This document shows, in pieces, positions 18,373-27,290 of a stretch of 64,000 nt of DNA. The stretch's first letter is position 1. Each line of letters opens with the position of its first letter. This stretch comes from JALYUA01 sp039933215 (GTDB taxonomy: Bacteria > Acidobacteriota > Thermoanaerobaculia > UBA5066 > Gp7-AA6), in contig JBDTOO010000013.1 of NCBI GenBank assembly GCA_039933215.1, positions 1 to 64,000 on the forward strand, read 5' to 3'. A program made the position numbers and the translations under genes. Below the pieces are notes generated by a model. That model was not told the origin of the DNA. It searched no databases and was given only the letters and a program-made list of their open reading frames with translations.

Positions 18373-19154
18373 TCGACGCCATCTCCCGCCGCATCGGCAC
18401 GTTCTCGCATTTCACGATCACCTGGCGCGACGCCTTCGACGTGCTCTTCGTCGCGCTGATCGTTTACATCCTCCTGCGGCTGATCCGCGGCACGCGCGCC
18501 GTCCAGATGGTCTTCGGAATCCTGACCGTCTTTCTCTTCTACGAGATCGCGTTACTGCTCAAGCTCACGGCCGTGCGGACGGTGCTTCAGGCGCTCATCT
18601 TCTACGTCCCCTTTGCGATCATCGTCGTGTTCTCGCAGGAGCTGCGGCGGGCGCTCGCCGCGTTCGGACGCACCCCGTTCTCCGCCTGGTTCTCCGGGTA
18701 CCACACGGAGGAGACGATCGCCGACATCGTCCTCGCCGTGACGTCGCTCTCCGCCCGGCGCACGGGCGCGCTCATCGTGCTCGAGCGGAGAGAGGGGTTG
18801 AAGACCTACATCGAGAATGGCATCGCCCTCGATTCGGCCGTTTCCTACGATCTCCTCGTCACCGTGTTCGCCCCCGGAACGCCCCTCCACGACGGAGCCG
18901 TGATCCTGTCCGGAGAGCGCATCGCGGCGGCGGGCTGTTTCCTGCCGCTCTCTCTCAAGGAGGGCCTCTCCAAGCGGTTCGGCACCCGTCACCGGGCGGC
19001 GATCGGGATCACGGAGGAGACCGACGCGCTCGCCGTGATCGTTTCGGAGGAGCGCGGGACGATATCGGTCGCGCGGGACGGACAGCTCATCGAAGATCTC
19101 GACGGCAAGTCGCTCCGGGATCTCCTGCTGCGCGAATTCGCGCGGGCAGCCTGA
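18369..19154 (+). CDS. cdaA: Diadenylate cyclase CdaA
   Basis: A 261-residue protein with three N-terminal membrane helices (about 22-90) and a cytosolic DAC domain. The catalytic motifs DGA (175-177, in LHDGAVIL) and RHR (207-209, in GTRHRAA) are intact, so it should condense two ATP to c-di-AMP, which controls potassium and osmotic balance. GTG 18369 overlaps the folP stop as GTGA. It is followed directly by its known regulator cdaR and by glmM, the classic CdaA-CdaR-GlmM trio, whose members bind one another in Firmicutes. Confidence 0.96.
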   Translation: MIDAISRRIGTFSHFTITWRDAFDVLFVALIVYILLRLIRGTRAVQMVFGILTVFLFYEIALLLKLTAVRTVLQALIFYVPFAIIVVFSQELRRALAAFGRTPFSAWFSGYHTEETIADIVLAVTSLSARRTGALIVLERREGLKTYIENGIALDSAVSYDLLVTVFAPGTPLHDGAVILSGERIAAAGCFLPLSLKEGLSKRFGTRHRAAIGITEETDALAVIVSEERGTISVARDGQLIEDLDGKSLRDLLLREFARAA

Positions 19155-19157
19155 CGC

Positions 19158-19865
19158 ATGGCGGCTCGCCCGGCGATCCTCCGCAACCTCGGCCTCAAGG
19201 CGCTCGCCCTCGGGATCGCGCTTCTGGTGTGGTTCGTGCTTTCAGCCCAGCGGCGGGAACGGATCTCGGAAAGGAGCTATCGCATCGCCCTCTCGGTCGT
19301 GAACATCCCGACGCGGACGATCATCGCGTCGCCGCTTCCTTCCGGCGTGGACATCCGGGTGCGCGGCGCGTTCACCGCGCTCCGGCAGGTCGACCCGGAG
19401 AAGCTCGAGGCGGTCGTGGACCTCCAGGGTGCCGTGCGAGGCGAGAAGATCTATCGGCTCGCCCCCGAGGACATCAACGTGGCTCCCGAGATCGAGGTCA
19501 TTGCGATTTCCCCCGGAGAGCTCCGGATCGTCCTCGACGCCGTGGCGGAGAAGATCCTCCCCATCGTGGCGAACATCGCCGGGAAGCCGGCTGCCGGCTT
19601 CGTCGTCTCGGATTTCAGCGTCGATCCCAAGATGGCCCGCATCGAAGGACCTTCGACGCTCATCGCCCGGATGACGTCCGTCACCACGGACCCGATCGCC
19701 GTGTCGGACCGTTCGGCGAGCTTCGCCGTTCCGGCAACGGTCGTGGCGGACTCTCCCGGAGTGCGCGTGCGCGAGGGCCAGATTGTGACGGTCGTCGTGC
19801 ATATCGGGCCCGAGGAGGCCCCCGCCCAGACGCCGACGCCCGCCGCGAAGGCGCGGCGGCGATGA
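19158..19865 (+). CDS. cdaR: CdaR/YbbR-domain regulator of CdaA
   Basis: A 235-residue protein. A single membrane helix near the N-terminus (LGLKALALGIALLVWFVLSA) is followed by about two YbbR repeats outside the membrane (about 38-125 and 125-220), a shorter set than in some Firmicutes. The tail is Pro/Ala/Lys/Arg-rich. CdaR binds CdaA and tunes c-di-AMP production. It starts three bases after the cdaA stop and overlaps glmM by ATGA. Repeats are weakly conserved in sequence; context carries much of the call. Confidence 0.87.
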   Translation: MAARPAILRNLGLKALALGIALLVWFVLSAQRRERISERSYRIALSVVNIPTRTIIASPLPSGVDIRVRGAFTALRQVDPEKLEAVVDLQGAVRGEKIYRLAPEDINVAPEIEVIAISPGELRIVLDAVAEKILPIVANIAGKPAAGFVVSDFSVDPKMARIEGPSTLIARMTSVTTDPIAVSDRSASFAVPATVVADSPGVRVREGQIVTVVVHIGPEEAPAQTPTPAAKARRR

Positions 19866-21202
19866 AGCTCTTCGGCACCGACGGCCTGCGCGGAAAAGCC
19901 GGGGATTTCCCCCTCGACGCGGTCACGATTCGCCGCATTGGACAGGAGATCGGGCGGAAGGTCGCCCGGGGAGACCGGGCGGAGGTGGTCATCGGCGGAG
20001 ACACCCGGGAGTCCACCAACGGGATCCTCGCGCAGCTCGCGGTGGGCATCGTCGAGGGCGGCGGACGGGTGGCGCCCGCCGGCGTCCTATCGACTCCCGG
20101 CGTCGCGGAAGTCGTCCTCGAGCTCGGCGCCGGCGCGGGCATCTCGGTCTCCGCGTCGCACAACCCCTGGCAGGACAACGGAATCAAGATCTTCGGGCGC
20201 GACGGGCGGAAGTGGCCGGACGCCGACGAGGCAGCGCTCGAGGTTGCGTTGCTCGCGTCGCGCGACACGCCGCTCGACGCCGGGTCGCCGTCACCTCCGC
20301 CGCCCGACTCGCGGCTCTGCGACGTCTACCTGGAACGGCTGAGGCGCAGCGTGCCGGTCGATCTCGCCGGCCTGCGTCTCTTAATCGACGCCGGCAACGG
20401 CGCCGCCTCCGGGCTCGGGCCGGCGGCGCTGCGGCAGGCCGGAGCGCAGGTGCAGGCAATCTGCGACGCCCCGGACGGGCGGAACATCAACGAGGGATGT
20501 GGGGCGCTCCATCCGGAGGGAATGGCCCGTGCGGTGCGGGACCGGGGGCTCGCGCTCGGCGTGGCCTACGACGGCGACGCCGACCGCTCGATCTTCGCGG
20601 ACGAGACGGGCCGGGTCCTGGATGGCGACGACATCCTCTGGATCATCGCCCGGGACTGGAGGGTCCGCGGCGTTCTCGGAAGCGGCGGCGTCGTCGGGAC
20701 CGTGATGTCGAACTACGGCCTCGAGGCCGGGCTCGCGGCCGAAGGGATTCCCTTTCGGCGGTCCGCGGTGGGAGATCGCAACGTGGCCCGCCTCATGGCG
20801 GAGTCCGGCGCCTCGATCGGCGGCGAGACCTCGGGCCACATCCTTCTGCCCTTCTCACCGGCGGGCGACGCGATCCTGACGACCCTTCTTCTCGCGGCCA
20901 TCGTCGTCGAGAGCGGGCGGCCACTGTCCGAGCTCGCGACGCTCGAGAAGACTCCGCAGGCGCTCCGCAACATCCGGGTGGCCCGCCGCGTGTCGATCGA
21001 CGCGGACCGGACCGGCGAAGCGACGCGGATCGCCAACCTGCGGTTGGGCGAGCGCGGCCGCGTGTTCCTGCGCTACTCCGGGACGGAGCCGCTCCTCCGA
21101 ATCCTGGTCGAGGGCCCGGACGCCGAAGAGGTGCGCGAGATCGCCGACGACCTCGAAGCCGCCGTCCGCGGCGACCTCGCGGTCGTCGCCGCCGCCCCTT
21201 GA
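19862..21202 (+). CDS. glmM: Phosphoglucosamine mutase GlmM
   Basis: A 446-residue protein that turns glucosamine-6-phosphate into glucosamine-1-phosphate for UDP-GlcNAc, hence peptidoglycan. It starts MKLFGTDGLRG. The phospho-serine loop is SVSASHNP (Ser99), the metal loop DGDADR is near 236, the sugar loop has GETSGH, and the phosphate-binding loop RYSGTEPLLRI is near the end. The ATG overlaps the cdaR stop (ATGA), and its own TGA is overlapped by the TTG start of the HAD gene. In Firmicutes GlmM inhibits CdaA, so the layout supports the same link here. Confidence 0.95.
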   Translation: MKLFGTDGLRGKAGDFPLDAVTIRRIGQEIGRKVARGDRAEVVIGGDTRESTNGILAQLAVGIVEGGGRVAPAGVLSTPGVAEVVLELGAGAGISVSASHNPWQDNGIKIFGRDGRKWPDADEAALEVALLASRDTPLDAGSPSPPPPDSRLCDVYLERLRRSVPVDLAGLRLLIDAGNGAASGLGPAALRQAGAQVQAICDAPDGRNINEGCGALHPEGMARAVRDRGLALGVAYDGDADRSIFADETGRVLDGDDILWIIARDWRVRGVLGSGGVVGTVMSNYGLEAGLAAEGIPFRRSAVGDRNVARLMAESGASIGGETSGHILLPFSPAGDAILTTLLLAAIVVESGRPLSELATLEKTPQALRNIRVARRVSIDADRTGEATRIANLRLGERGRVFLRYSGTEPLLRILVEGPDAEEVREIADDLEAAVRGDLAVVAAAP

Positions 21203-21921
21203 AGAGCGGCGGCTCCGCGGGAGGCGCCTCGGGCGCGGCGACCCGCGGGATTCTCTTCGACGCCGGCGGGACCCTCATCCACCTGGACGGAAGCCGGATC
21301 TGCCGGGCCGCGGGCCTGGACGCGGCGGCGGCCGGGTTCGCGCGCGCGGAAGCCGCCGCCGGGCGCGCCCTCCGCGCCTGGATGGCGGAGAACCCGCAGG
21401 CCACGGACGCGGAGCGCGTGCCCCGGTTCCTGGACGCCATCCTCCTGGCCCTCGGGCTCGAAGACCCCGACCGCCGCCGCGACGCCGCCCGGGCCGTCGC
21501 CGCGGAGCACGTCCGCGCCAACGTGTGGTCGCGCGCCGGCGAAGGCGCGATCGAAACGCTTCGGGAGCTCTCCCGCCGCGGCTTCCGGATCGGCGTCGTC
21601 TCGAACGCAGACGGGCGCGTCCGCGCGCTGCTCGACGCCGCCGGCTTCTCCGCGTTCCTGGAAGTGGTCGTGGACTCGGCCGAGGCCGGGTTCGAAAAGC
21701 CGGACCCGCGGATCTTTCACGCGGCGACGGGAGCGCTCGGGCTCCTCCCGGCCGACTGCGTCTACGTCGGTGACATCTACGAGATCGACGTCGTCGGGGC
21801 GCGGCGGGCGGGTATGCGGGCCATCCTCATCGGAACGGGTGAGGCGGACGGAGACGTCGAGCGGATCGCCAGTCTGGCGGAGCTCCTGGAGAAGTTTCCG
21901 GCCGGACCGGCGCCCGACTGA
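21199..21921 (+). CDS. HAD-superfamily hydrolase
   Basis: A 240-residue protein. Motif I is FDAGGTL (nucleophile Asp21), where the second Asp of typical phosphatases is Gly, as in dehalogenase-like and some phosphatase members. Motif II is VVSNADG, motif III has EKPDPRIF, and motif IV is VGDIYEIDVVGA. A helical cap lies between I and II. Start by TTG at 21199 overlapping the glmM stop (TTGA), so it is probably coupled. The substrate is unknown; linkage to glmM suggests phosphosugar or nucleotide housekeeping. It is the last gene of the folP operon, convergent with the next small gene. Confidence 0.85.
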   Translation: MKSGGSAGGASGAATRGILFDAGGTLIHLDGSRICRAAGLDAAAAGFARAEAAAGRALRAWMAENPQATDAERVPRFLDAILLALGLEDPDRRRDAARAVAAEHVRANVWSRAGEGAIETLRELSRRGFRIGVVSNADGRVRALLDAAGFSAFLEVVVDSAEAGFEKPDPRIFHAATGALGLLPADCVYVGDIYEIDVVGARRAGMRAILIGTGEADGDVERIASLAELLEKFPAGPAPD

Positions 21922-21951
21922 CGGGCACCCGGCCGGAGGGAGGCGTCCGAC

Positions 21952-22167
21952 CTACCGTTCGATCTCGGGAACGGGCTCGCCGGTCGTATTCGGCTCGGAG
22001 AAGACGAGCGCGGTTCCCCCGACCGGCAGAAGGACGGTGTGGTTGCGGTCGGAGAAATCGAGCCAGATCTCGTAGAAGCCGTTTCCGGAGATCGCCATGA
22101 GGCGCCCGGGCTTGTTCTTGAGCTCGAGGGTCGGGCAGAAGATGACGACCTTCGCGGGTAAATCCAA
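21952..22167 (-). CDS. Small hypothetical protein next to ligA
   Basis: A 71-residue protein with beta-strand-like alternation (VVIFCPTLELKNKPGRLM, then GNGFYEIWLDF and HTVLLPVGGTALVF), so possibly a small beta-barrel. There is no signal peptide or metal motif. A TTG start at 22167 has GGAGG seven bases upstream. It begins 18 bp after the ligA stop on the same strand, so it is probably in the ligA transcript. Family not recognised. Confidence 0.65.
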   Translation of the reverse strand: MDLPAKVVIFCPTLELKNKPGRLMAISGNGFYEIWLDFSDRNHTVLLPVGGTALVFSEPNTTGEPVPEIER

Positions 22168-22185
22168 GGCGACCTCCGCAAGCTG

Positions 22186-24237
22186 TTATCCGCCCATTAT
22201 GACAAGCATTTCATCCCACGTCACCACGGGAACGCCCAACGCGAGCGCCTTCTCGAGCTTCGAGCCCGCTTCCTCGCCCGCGACCACGTAATCGGTCTTC
22301 TTCGACACCGAGCCGGACACCTTCGCGCCGGCGGCCTCGAGCAGCGCCGCGGCCTCGTCGCGGGTGACGCCCGGGAGGGCTCCCGTCAGGACCACGGTCT
22401 TGCGCGCGAGCGGAGCGTCCGGGGGAGGCGCCTCTTCCCGCGACGCGAACTGGACGCCCTGCCCGCGCAGGCGCTCCACGAGCTCCCGGTGCTTCGAGTG
22501 GCCAAACCAGCCGGATACGGCGGCCGCGGTGTTCGGGCCGATCTCGTCGGCGTGCTGCAGCTCCTCGGGGGACGCGGCGGCGATGGCGTCGAGCGTGCGG
22601 AATCGGCGGGCGAGGATGCGCGCCGCCTTCTCGCCGACGTGGCGGATTCCGAGCGCGAAGACGAGGCGCGACAGGTCGTTCTGCTTGCTGCGCTCGATCT
22701 CCGCGACGAGGTTCCCGGCGGACTTCTCCCCCCACCGCTCCAATGGCACGAGGTCTTCGGCGGTGAGCGAGTAGATCGACGAGACGTCGGTGAGCAGTCC
22801 TGCCGTGACGAGCTGATCGACGAGCTTCTCGCCGAGGCCCTCGATGTCCATCGCGCGGCGCGAGCAGAAATGCCGGAGCGCCTCGCGCACGACGGCCGGA
22901 CAGGCGGGATTCACGCACCGGGTCGCCACCTCTTCCGCGTCCCGCGCGACGGGGTCTCCGCACACGGGGCAGTTCGCGGGCATCGCGAACGGGACGGAAT
23001 CGGCGGGACGCGCTTCCGGAAGGACCCGCACGACCTTCGGAATCACGTCGCCGCCCTTCTCGACCACGACCGTGTCGCCGACGCGCACGTCCTTGCGGGC
23101 GAGGTCCTCGTAGTTGTGGAGGGTCGCGCGCTTGACCGTGGTACCGCCGAGGACCACGGGATCCAGATGGGCAACCGGCGTGAGCGTGCCCGTCCTTCCC
23201 ACCTGGACGGAGATGTCGACCACCCGCGTCGTCTTCTCTTCGGCCGGGTACTTGTACGCGAGCGCCCAGCGGGGCGACTTCGCCGTCGCTCCGAGGCGCT
23301 CCTGGAGGGCGCGGTCGTCGACCTTCACGACGACCCCGTCGGTCTCGTAGTCGAGGCCGCGCCTTGCTGTCCCCCAGTGGTCGAGGTATTCCCGGACCTC
23401 CTCGAACGTCGCGCAGCGCTTCGCGTGTGGGCTCACCCGGAATCCCAGGGAGGAGAGGTATCGCAGGGCCTCGGACTGCGACGCGGGCAGCCGCGGGGCC
23501 GCCGCGACCGAGTAGAGCCACGCGTCCAGCTTCCGCCGCGACGTGACCCGCGAATCGAGAAGGCGCATCGTCCCCGCGGCGGCGTTCCGGGGGTTGGCGA
23601 AGAGCGACTCCCCTTCCGCCTCGCGGTCGGCGTTGACGCGCTCGAACGCCTTCTTCGAGTAGAAGACCTCGCCCCGCACTTCGAGCGTCCCCGTCTCCGC
23701 AATGCGCAGCGGGATCGAGCGGATCGTGCGGACGTTTTCGGTCACGTCTTCGCCGCGCGTGCCGTCGCCGCGCGTCGCCCCGCGGACGAGGCGCCCGTCC
23801 TCGTATCGCAGCGCGATCGAGAGCCCGTCGATCTTGAGCTCCGCGACGTAGCCGGACGGCTCCTCGCCGAGGATCCTCCGGGCGCGAGCGAGCCATGCCA
23901 GGGCCTCGTCCCAGGAGTAGGCGTTCTCCAGGGAAAGCATCGGAACGGCGTGCTCGACGGCGGCGAATCCCTCGGCCGCAACCCCGCCGACGCGCCGCGC
24001 CGGGGAATCGGGCACGGCGAGCTCCGGGTATTTTTCCTCGAGCGCGACGAGCTCCCGCATCAGAAGATCGAATTGCGCGTCCGTCACCTCCGGCCGGTCC
24101 TCGAGGTAGTAGAGGCGCTCGTGCCGCACGATCTCTGTCCGAAGCTCCGCCGCCCGGCGGGCCGCTTCCGGCGGCGCCGTCTCGCTCGAGGCCTCCCGCC
24201 GCTCCCGGCGCGCCGGCGTCTTCGCCACGCGCGGCAT
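22186..24237 (-). CDS. ligA: NAD-dependent DNA ligase LigA
   Basis: A 683-residue protein with all LigA modules: the Ia domain (HERLYYLEDRPEVTDAQFD, NAD recognition), the adenylation domain with KIDG lysine (Lys135 in AELKIDG), OB fold, a Cys4 zinc finger (CPVCGD, then CVNPAC), HhH motifs, and a C-terminal BRCT domain (KTVVLTGALPGVTRDEA, TDYVVAGEEAGSKLEKA). It seals nicks in replication and repair. ATG 24237 lies only 15 bp from the divergent ATG at 24253, so both promoters lie within the other gene's coding start. Confidence 0.96.
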   Translation of the reverse strand: MPRVAKTPARRERREASSETAPPEAARRAAELRTEIVRHERLYYLEDRPEVTDAQFDLLMRELVALEEKYPELAVPDSPARRVGGVAAEGFAAVEHAVPMLSLENAYSWDEALAWLARARRILGEEPSGYVAELKIDGLSIALRYEDGRLVRGATRGDGTRGEDVTENVRTIRSIPLRIAETGTLEVRGEVFYSKKAFERVNADREAEGESLFANPRNAAAGTMRLLDSRVTSRRKLDAWLYSVAAAPRLPASQSEALRYLSSLGFRVSPHAKRCATFEEVREYLDHWGTARRGLDYETDGVVVKVDDRALQERLGATAKSPRWALAYKYPAEEKTTRVVDISVQVGRTGTLTPVAHLDPVVLGGTTVKRATLHNYEDLARKDVRVGDTVVVEKGGDVIPKVVRVLPEARPADSVPFAMPANCPVCGDPVARDAEEVATRCVNPACPAVVREALRHFCSRRAMDIEGLGEKLVDQLVTAGLLTDVSSIYSLTAEDLVPLERWGEKSAGNLVAEIERSKQNDLSRLVFALGIRHVGEKAARILARRFRTLDAIAAASPEELQHADEIGPNTAAAVSGWFGHSKHRELVERLRGQGVQFASREEAPPPDAPLARKTVVLTGALPGVTRDEAAALLEAAGAKVSGSVSKKTDYVVAGEEAGSKLEKALALGVPVVTWDEMLVIMGG

Positions 24238-24239
24238 GC

Positions 24240-24245
24240 TACAGT
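24240..24245 (+). promoter_or_regulatory. Putative -10 box before the M1 peptidase
   Basis: TACAGT ends seven bases before ATG 24253, inside the 15-bp divergent gap with ligA. There is no ribosome-binding site, so a leaderless start is suggested. Confidence 0.45.
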
Positions 24246-24252
24246 CCCGCCG

Positions 24253-26247
24253 ATGGCTTCGGCAAAGGCGAGAATCTCTCTTCTCGCTCTCGCGGCCGCG
24301 GCGTTTGCCTCCGATGCGCCGGCCGCGCCCCTCGCGCCCGCGACCGCCTCGTACGAGATCTCGTGTCGTCTGGACCCCGCGTCGAAGACGGTCGAAGGCA
24401 CCGAGCTCCTGACGTGGACCAACCGGACCTCGCGGCCGGCGGCCACGCTCCAGTTCCACCTCTACTTGAACGCCTTCCGCAACAGCCTCTCGACGTTCAT
24501 GAAGGAGTCCGGGGGGCGGCACCGCAACAACCGGGTCGGGGATTCCTGGGGCTCCGTCGAGGTCAACCGCATGACCTTCGGGGACGGAACGGACCTTCTG
24601 CCCGCCATGGCCTGGATCTCCCCCGACGACGGGAACGCGGAAGACCGCACCGTCGCGGAGGTCACGCTCCCCCGTCCGGTCGCCCCCGGCGAGACGGTAC
24701 GCGTCTCGATCGATTTCCGCTCCCGGCTGCCGCGGGCCGCCGCGCGGACCGGCTGGAAAGGCGACTATTTCCTCGTCGCGCAGTGGTTTCCGAAGATCGG
24801 GGTGCTCGAGGAATCCGGCTGGAACTGCCATCAGTTCCATGGAAACTCGGAGTTCTTCGCGGACTTCGGCGACTACGACGTCTCGATCGACGTTCCGGCG
24901 CGCTACCGCGGGAAGGTGGGCGCGACGGGCCGCCGCGTCGAGGAGCGCGCCGCCGCCGGCGACCGCGTGCTCTATCGCTTCCGCCAGGAGAGCGTCCACG
25001 ATTTCGCGTGGACGGCCGATCCGGGCTTCGTGGTGCTCCATGACTTCTTCCGCGAAGCGGGCCTCCAGGACGTCGACCTCCATCTGTTCCTTCAACCCGA
25101 GCACGCGTCGCAGGCCGAGCGGCATTTCCGCGCGGTCAAGACCGCGCTGTCGCTCATGGGCCGGATCCTCGGTCCGTATCCCTACGGGACGCTCACGATG
25201 GTCGACCCCGCCTGGGGCGCGCACGGGTCGGGCGGCATGGAGTACCCGACGTTCATCACCTGCGGGACCCACCTCGTCGCGCCGGCGAACGTGCACGTCC
25301 CCGAGGGAGTGACGATCCACGAGTTCGGTCATCAGTACTTCTACGGTCTTCTCGCCTCGAACGAGTTCGAGGAGCCGTTTCTCGACGAGGGGTTCGACAC
25401 CTACCTGACCTCGCGGGTCCTGAAGGCCGGGTACGGTCCCAACCACCCGACGGTGGACTTCTTCGGGTACCGGGTGCCGCTCGGCATCGACATGCACGAG
25501 CCCGTCGATTCCAACCGCCGCTTCTTCCCCTCGGCGAGCCAGGACGTGCACGCCCAGCGGAGCTGGACCTTCCGCGATTCCAGAAACTACGCCGCGGACA
25601 CGTACTCCCACACGGCGCTCGCGCTCTCGACGCTCGAGAATCTGATCGGCACGAACGTCATGGACCGGGCTCTGCGCCTCTACTTCGACCGCTGGCGCTT
25701 CCGGCACCCGCGCATGCCGGACTTCGTCGCGGCGGTGAACGAGGTGACGGGGCGCGACTGGGGATGGTTCTTCGCGCGCACGTTTTACGGTTCCGAAGAC
25801 GTCGACTACGCGGTCGAAAAGGCCGTCTCGGCGCCGGCGTCGATCCCCCGGGGGCTCTTCGAAAAGGACGGCAAGCTGGTGGAGACTCCGGGGCCGGCAC
25901 CCGGGACACTCCCGCCAGCCTCGAAGAGCCGCGGTTTCGACAGCGAGGCGCTCGTGACCCGCCGGGGCGGCGTCGCGCTGCCGGTCGAGGTTCTCCTCCG
26001 GTTCGAAGGCGGCCGGACCTATCGGTCGCTCTGGGACGGCGAGGCGCGCTGGAAGAGGTTCCGGGTCACCGGAGGACCGCGGCTGATCGAGGCGATCGTC
26101 GATCCGGACGAGAAGATCACCCTCGACTCGGACCGGACCAACAACGGCCGCCGTGCCTTAGCCGATCCGCGGGCCGCGGCGCGGTGGACGGCGCGATCCG
26201 TCTTCTGGATGCAGAACTTCCTCGATTCCCTGACGGCGGCCTGGTGA
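24253..26247 (+). CDS. Secreted M1-family zinc aminopeptidase-like protein
   Basis: A 664-residue protein. It has a signal peptide (MASAKARISLLALAAAAFAS, then APAAP). An N-terminal beta-domain is followed by the thermolysin-like catalytic domain with GSGGMEYPTFI (the G-x-M-E-N-like substrate loop) and zinc motif HEFGHQYF near residue 356, with the third ligand Glu about 18 residues on (FLDEGFDTYL). M1 enzymes trim peptides from the N-terminus; here the site would be periplasmic. The start ATG 24253 is leaderless-like. It overlaps the next gene as GTGA, so the two are coupled. Confidence 0.88.
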   Translation: MASAKARISLLALAAAAFASDAPAAPLAPATASYEISCRLDPASKTVEGTELLTWTNRTSRPAATLQFHLYLNAFRNSLSTFMKESGGRHRNNRVGDSWGSVEVNRMTFGDGTDLLPAMAWISPDDGNAEDRTVAEVTLPRPVAPGETVRVSIDFRSRLPRAAARTGWKGDYFLVAQWFPKIGVLEESGWNCHQFHGNSEFFADFGDYDVSIDVPARYRGKVGATGRRVEERAAAGDRVLYRFRQESVHDFAWTADPGFVVLHDFFREAGLQDVDLHLFLQPEHASQAERHFRAVKTALSLMGRILGPYPYGTLTMVDPAWGAHGSGGMEYPTFITCGTHLVAPANVHVPEGVTIHEFGHQYFYGLLASNEFEEPFLDEGFDTYLTSRVLKAGYGPNHPTVDFFGYRVPLGIDMHEPVDSNRRFFPSASQDVHAQRSWTFRDSRNYAADTYSHTALALSTLENLIGTNVMDRALRLYFDRWRFRHPRMPDFVAAVNEVTGRDWGWFFARTFYGSEDVDYAVEKAVSAPASIPRGLFEKDGKLVETPGPAPGTLPPASKSRGFDSEALVTRRGGVALPVEVLLRFEGGRTYRSLWDGEARWKRFRVTGGPRLIEAIVDPDEKITLDSDRTNNGRRALADPRAAARWTARSVFWMQNFLDSLTAAW

Positions 26248-27290
26248 GCGCGCCCGCCGCGCGGGGAAGCCTCGCGTGCTTCGGCAACGGGCTGAGGCTC
26301 TCCCTGTCGAAGCCCTACCTGGCTCTGTCGCTGTGGCTGATCCAGCTCCTTCTCGCGTCCGTCCTGATCCTCCCCGTCTCCAACGCGCTCCACGACCTGC
26401 TGGACAACTCGACCGCCGCCTCCCGGATGGTGGCAAATCCCGACTACGGCTGGTGGGAGACTTTGAACCGGGTGCATCCGGACCTCCTGGGAAATTTCCC
26501 CGAGCTGCTGACAGGTGTGCTCACGACCGAGGGCGTACGGTCCTCGCAGCTGGGCGAGCTGCAGGGGATCGGCGCGGCCGCCGTCGCTCTCGGCATGCTC
26601 GCGATCGTGCTGCACGCCTTCGCTCTCGGCGGAATCTTCGGGACGTTGCGCGAGCCGCACGGGTCGCTCGTGACGTTCGGCCGGGAGGGGATGCGGCGGT
26701 TCCCGGCCTTCCTGACCTTCACCCTGGCCGCCCTGGCGGCCTCGCTCGCCGCCTACCGCTGGGTCTGGATCGAGACGGGGGCCGCGCTGCGGGATCGCGT
26801 CGCCGAGCTCGATTCGGAACGGCAGGCGATGGCCGTCACCGCGGTGCGGCTCCTGCTGCTCCTCCTCGTGCTGTCCGTGATCAAGCTCATGGCCGACTCG
26901 GTGCGGGCGATCTGGGTCGCCCGACCGGACCTGCCGCCGGTCTCCCGGTTCTTCGCGGGCATCGCCGCCGGGCTGTCGCGCCCGCTGCGCCTGTTCGGCG
27001 TCATGGTCGTCGCGAACCTCGTGACGGTGGCGCTGTACGTCGTCTGGCTCGTGGCGGATCCGTCGGCGGGCGGCGAGGCGCGGCTGGCGCTCGTTCCCCT
27101 GATCCTGACCCAGCAAGTCTTCGTCTTCCTGCGTCTTCTCGTGAAGGTCGGCTACTACGCGGGAATCTCCGAGGCCCTCACGAGGACGCCGTCGCCCGAG
27201 TACTCCTTCGTCGCCGCGCCGCCTCCGGCGTCAGCGCCCCCGGCCGGAGACGATGAACCCCCGCTCGAGAGGCCGGCCGAGAGGATCTAG
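26244..27290 (+). CDS. Multi-spanning membrane protein of unknown function
   Basis: A 348-residue protein with about five to six long hydrophobic helices (first at about 25-48, later ones near 110, 150, 205, 250 and 280) and a Pro/Ala-rich cytosolic tail. No catalytic motif is seen. It starts with GTG 26244 overlapping the peptidase stop as GTGA, so it is translated with the peptidase and may act with it at the inner membrane (inference). Its last 60 bp overlap the convergent YdjM-type gene. Confidence 0.75.
   Translation: MSAPAARGSLACFGNGLRLSLSKPYLALSLWLIQLLLASVLILPVSNALHDLLDNSTAASRMVANPDYGWWETLNRVHPDLLGNFPELLTGVLTTEGVRSSQLGELQGIGAAAVALGMLAIVLHAFALGGIFGTLREPHGSLVTFGREGMRRFPAFLTFTLAALAASLAAYRWVWIETGAALRDRVAELDSERQAMAVTAVRLLLLLLVLSVIKLMADSVRAIWVARPDLPPVSRFFAGIAAGLSRPLRLFGVMVVANLVTVALYVVWLVADPSAGGEARLALVPLILTQQVFVFLRLLVKVGYYAGISEALTRTPSPEYSFVAAPPPASAPPAGDDEPPLERPAERI

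Noticed and set aside
22489..24252. Long upstream extension of the M1 peptidase frame
   Set aside because: It runs antisense to ligA; the signal peptide at 24253 marks the true start.
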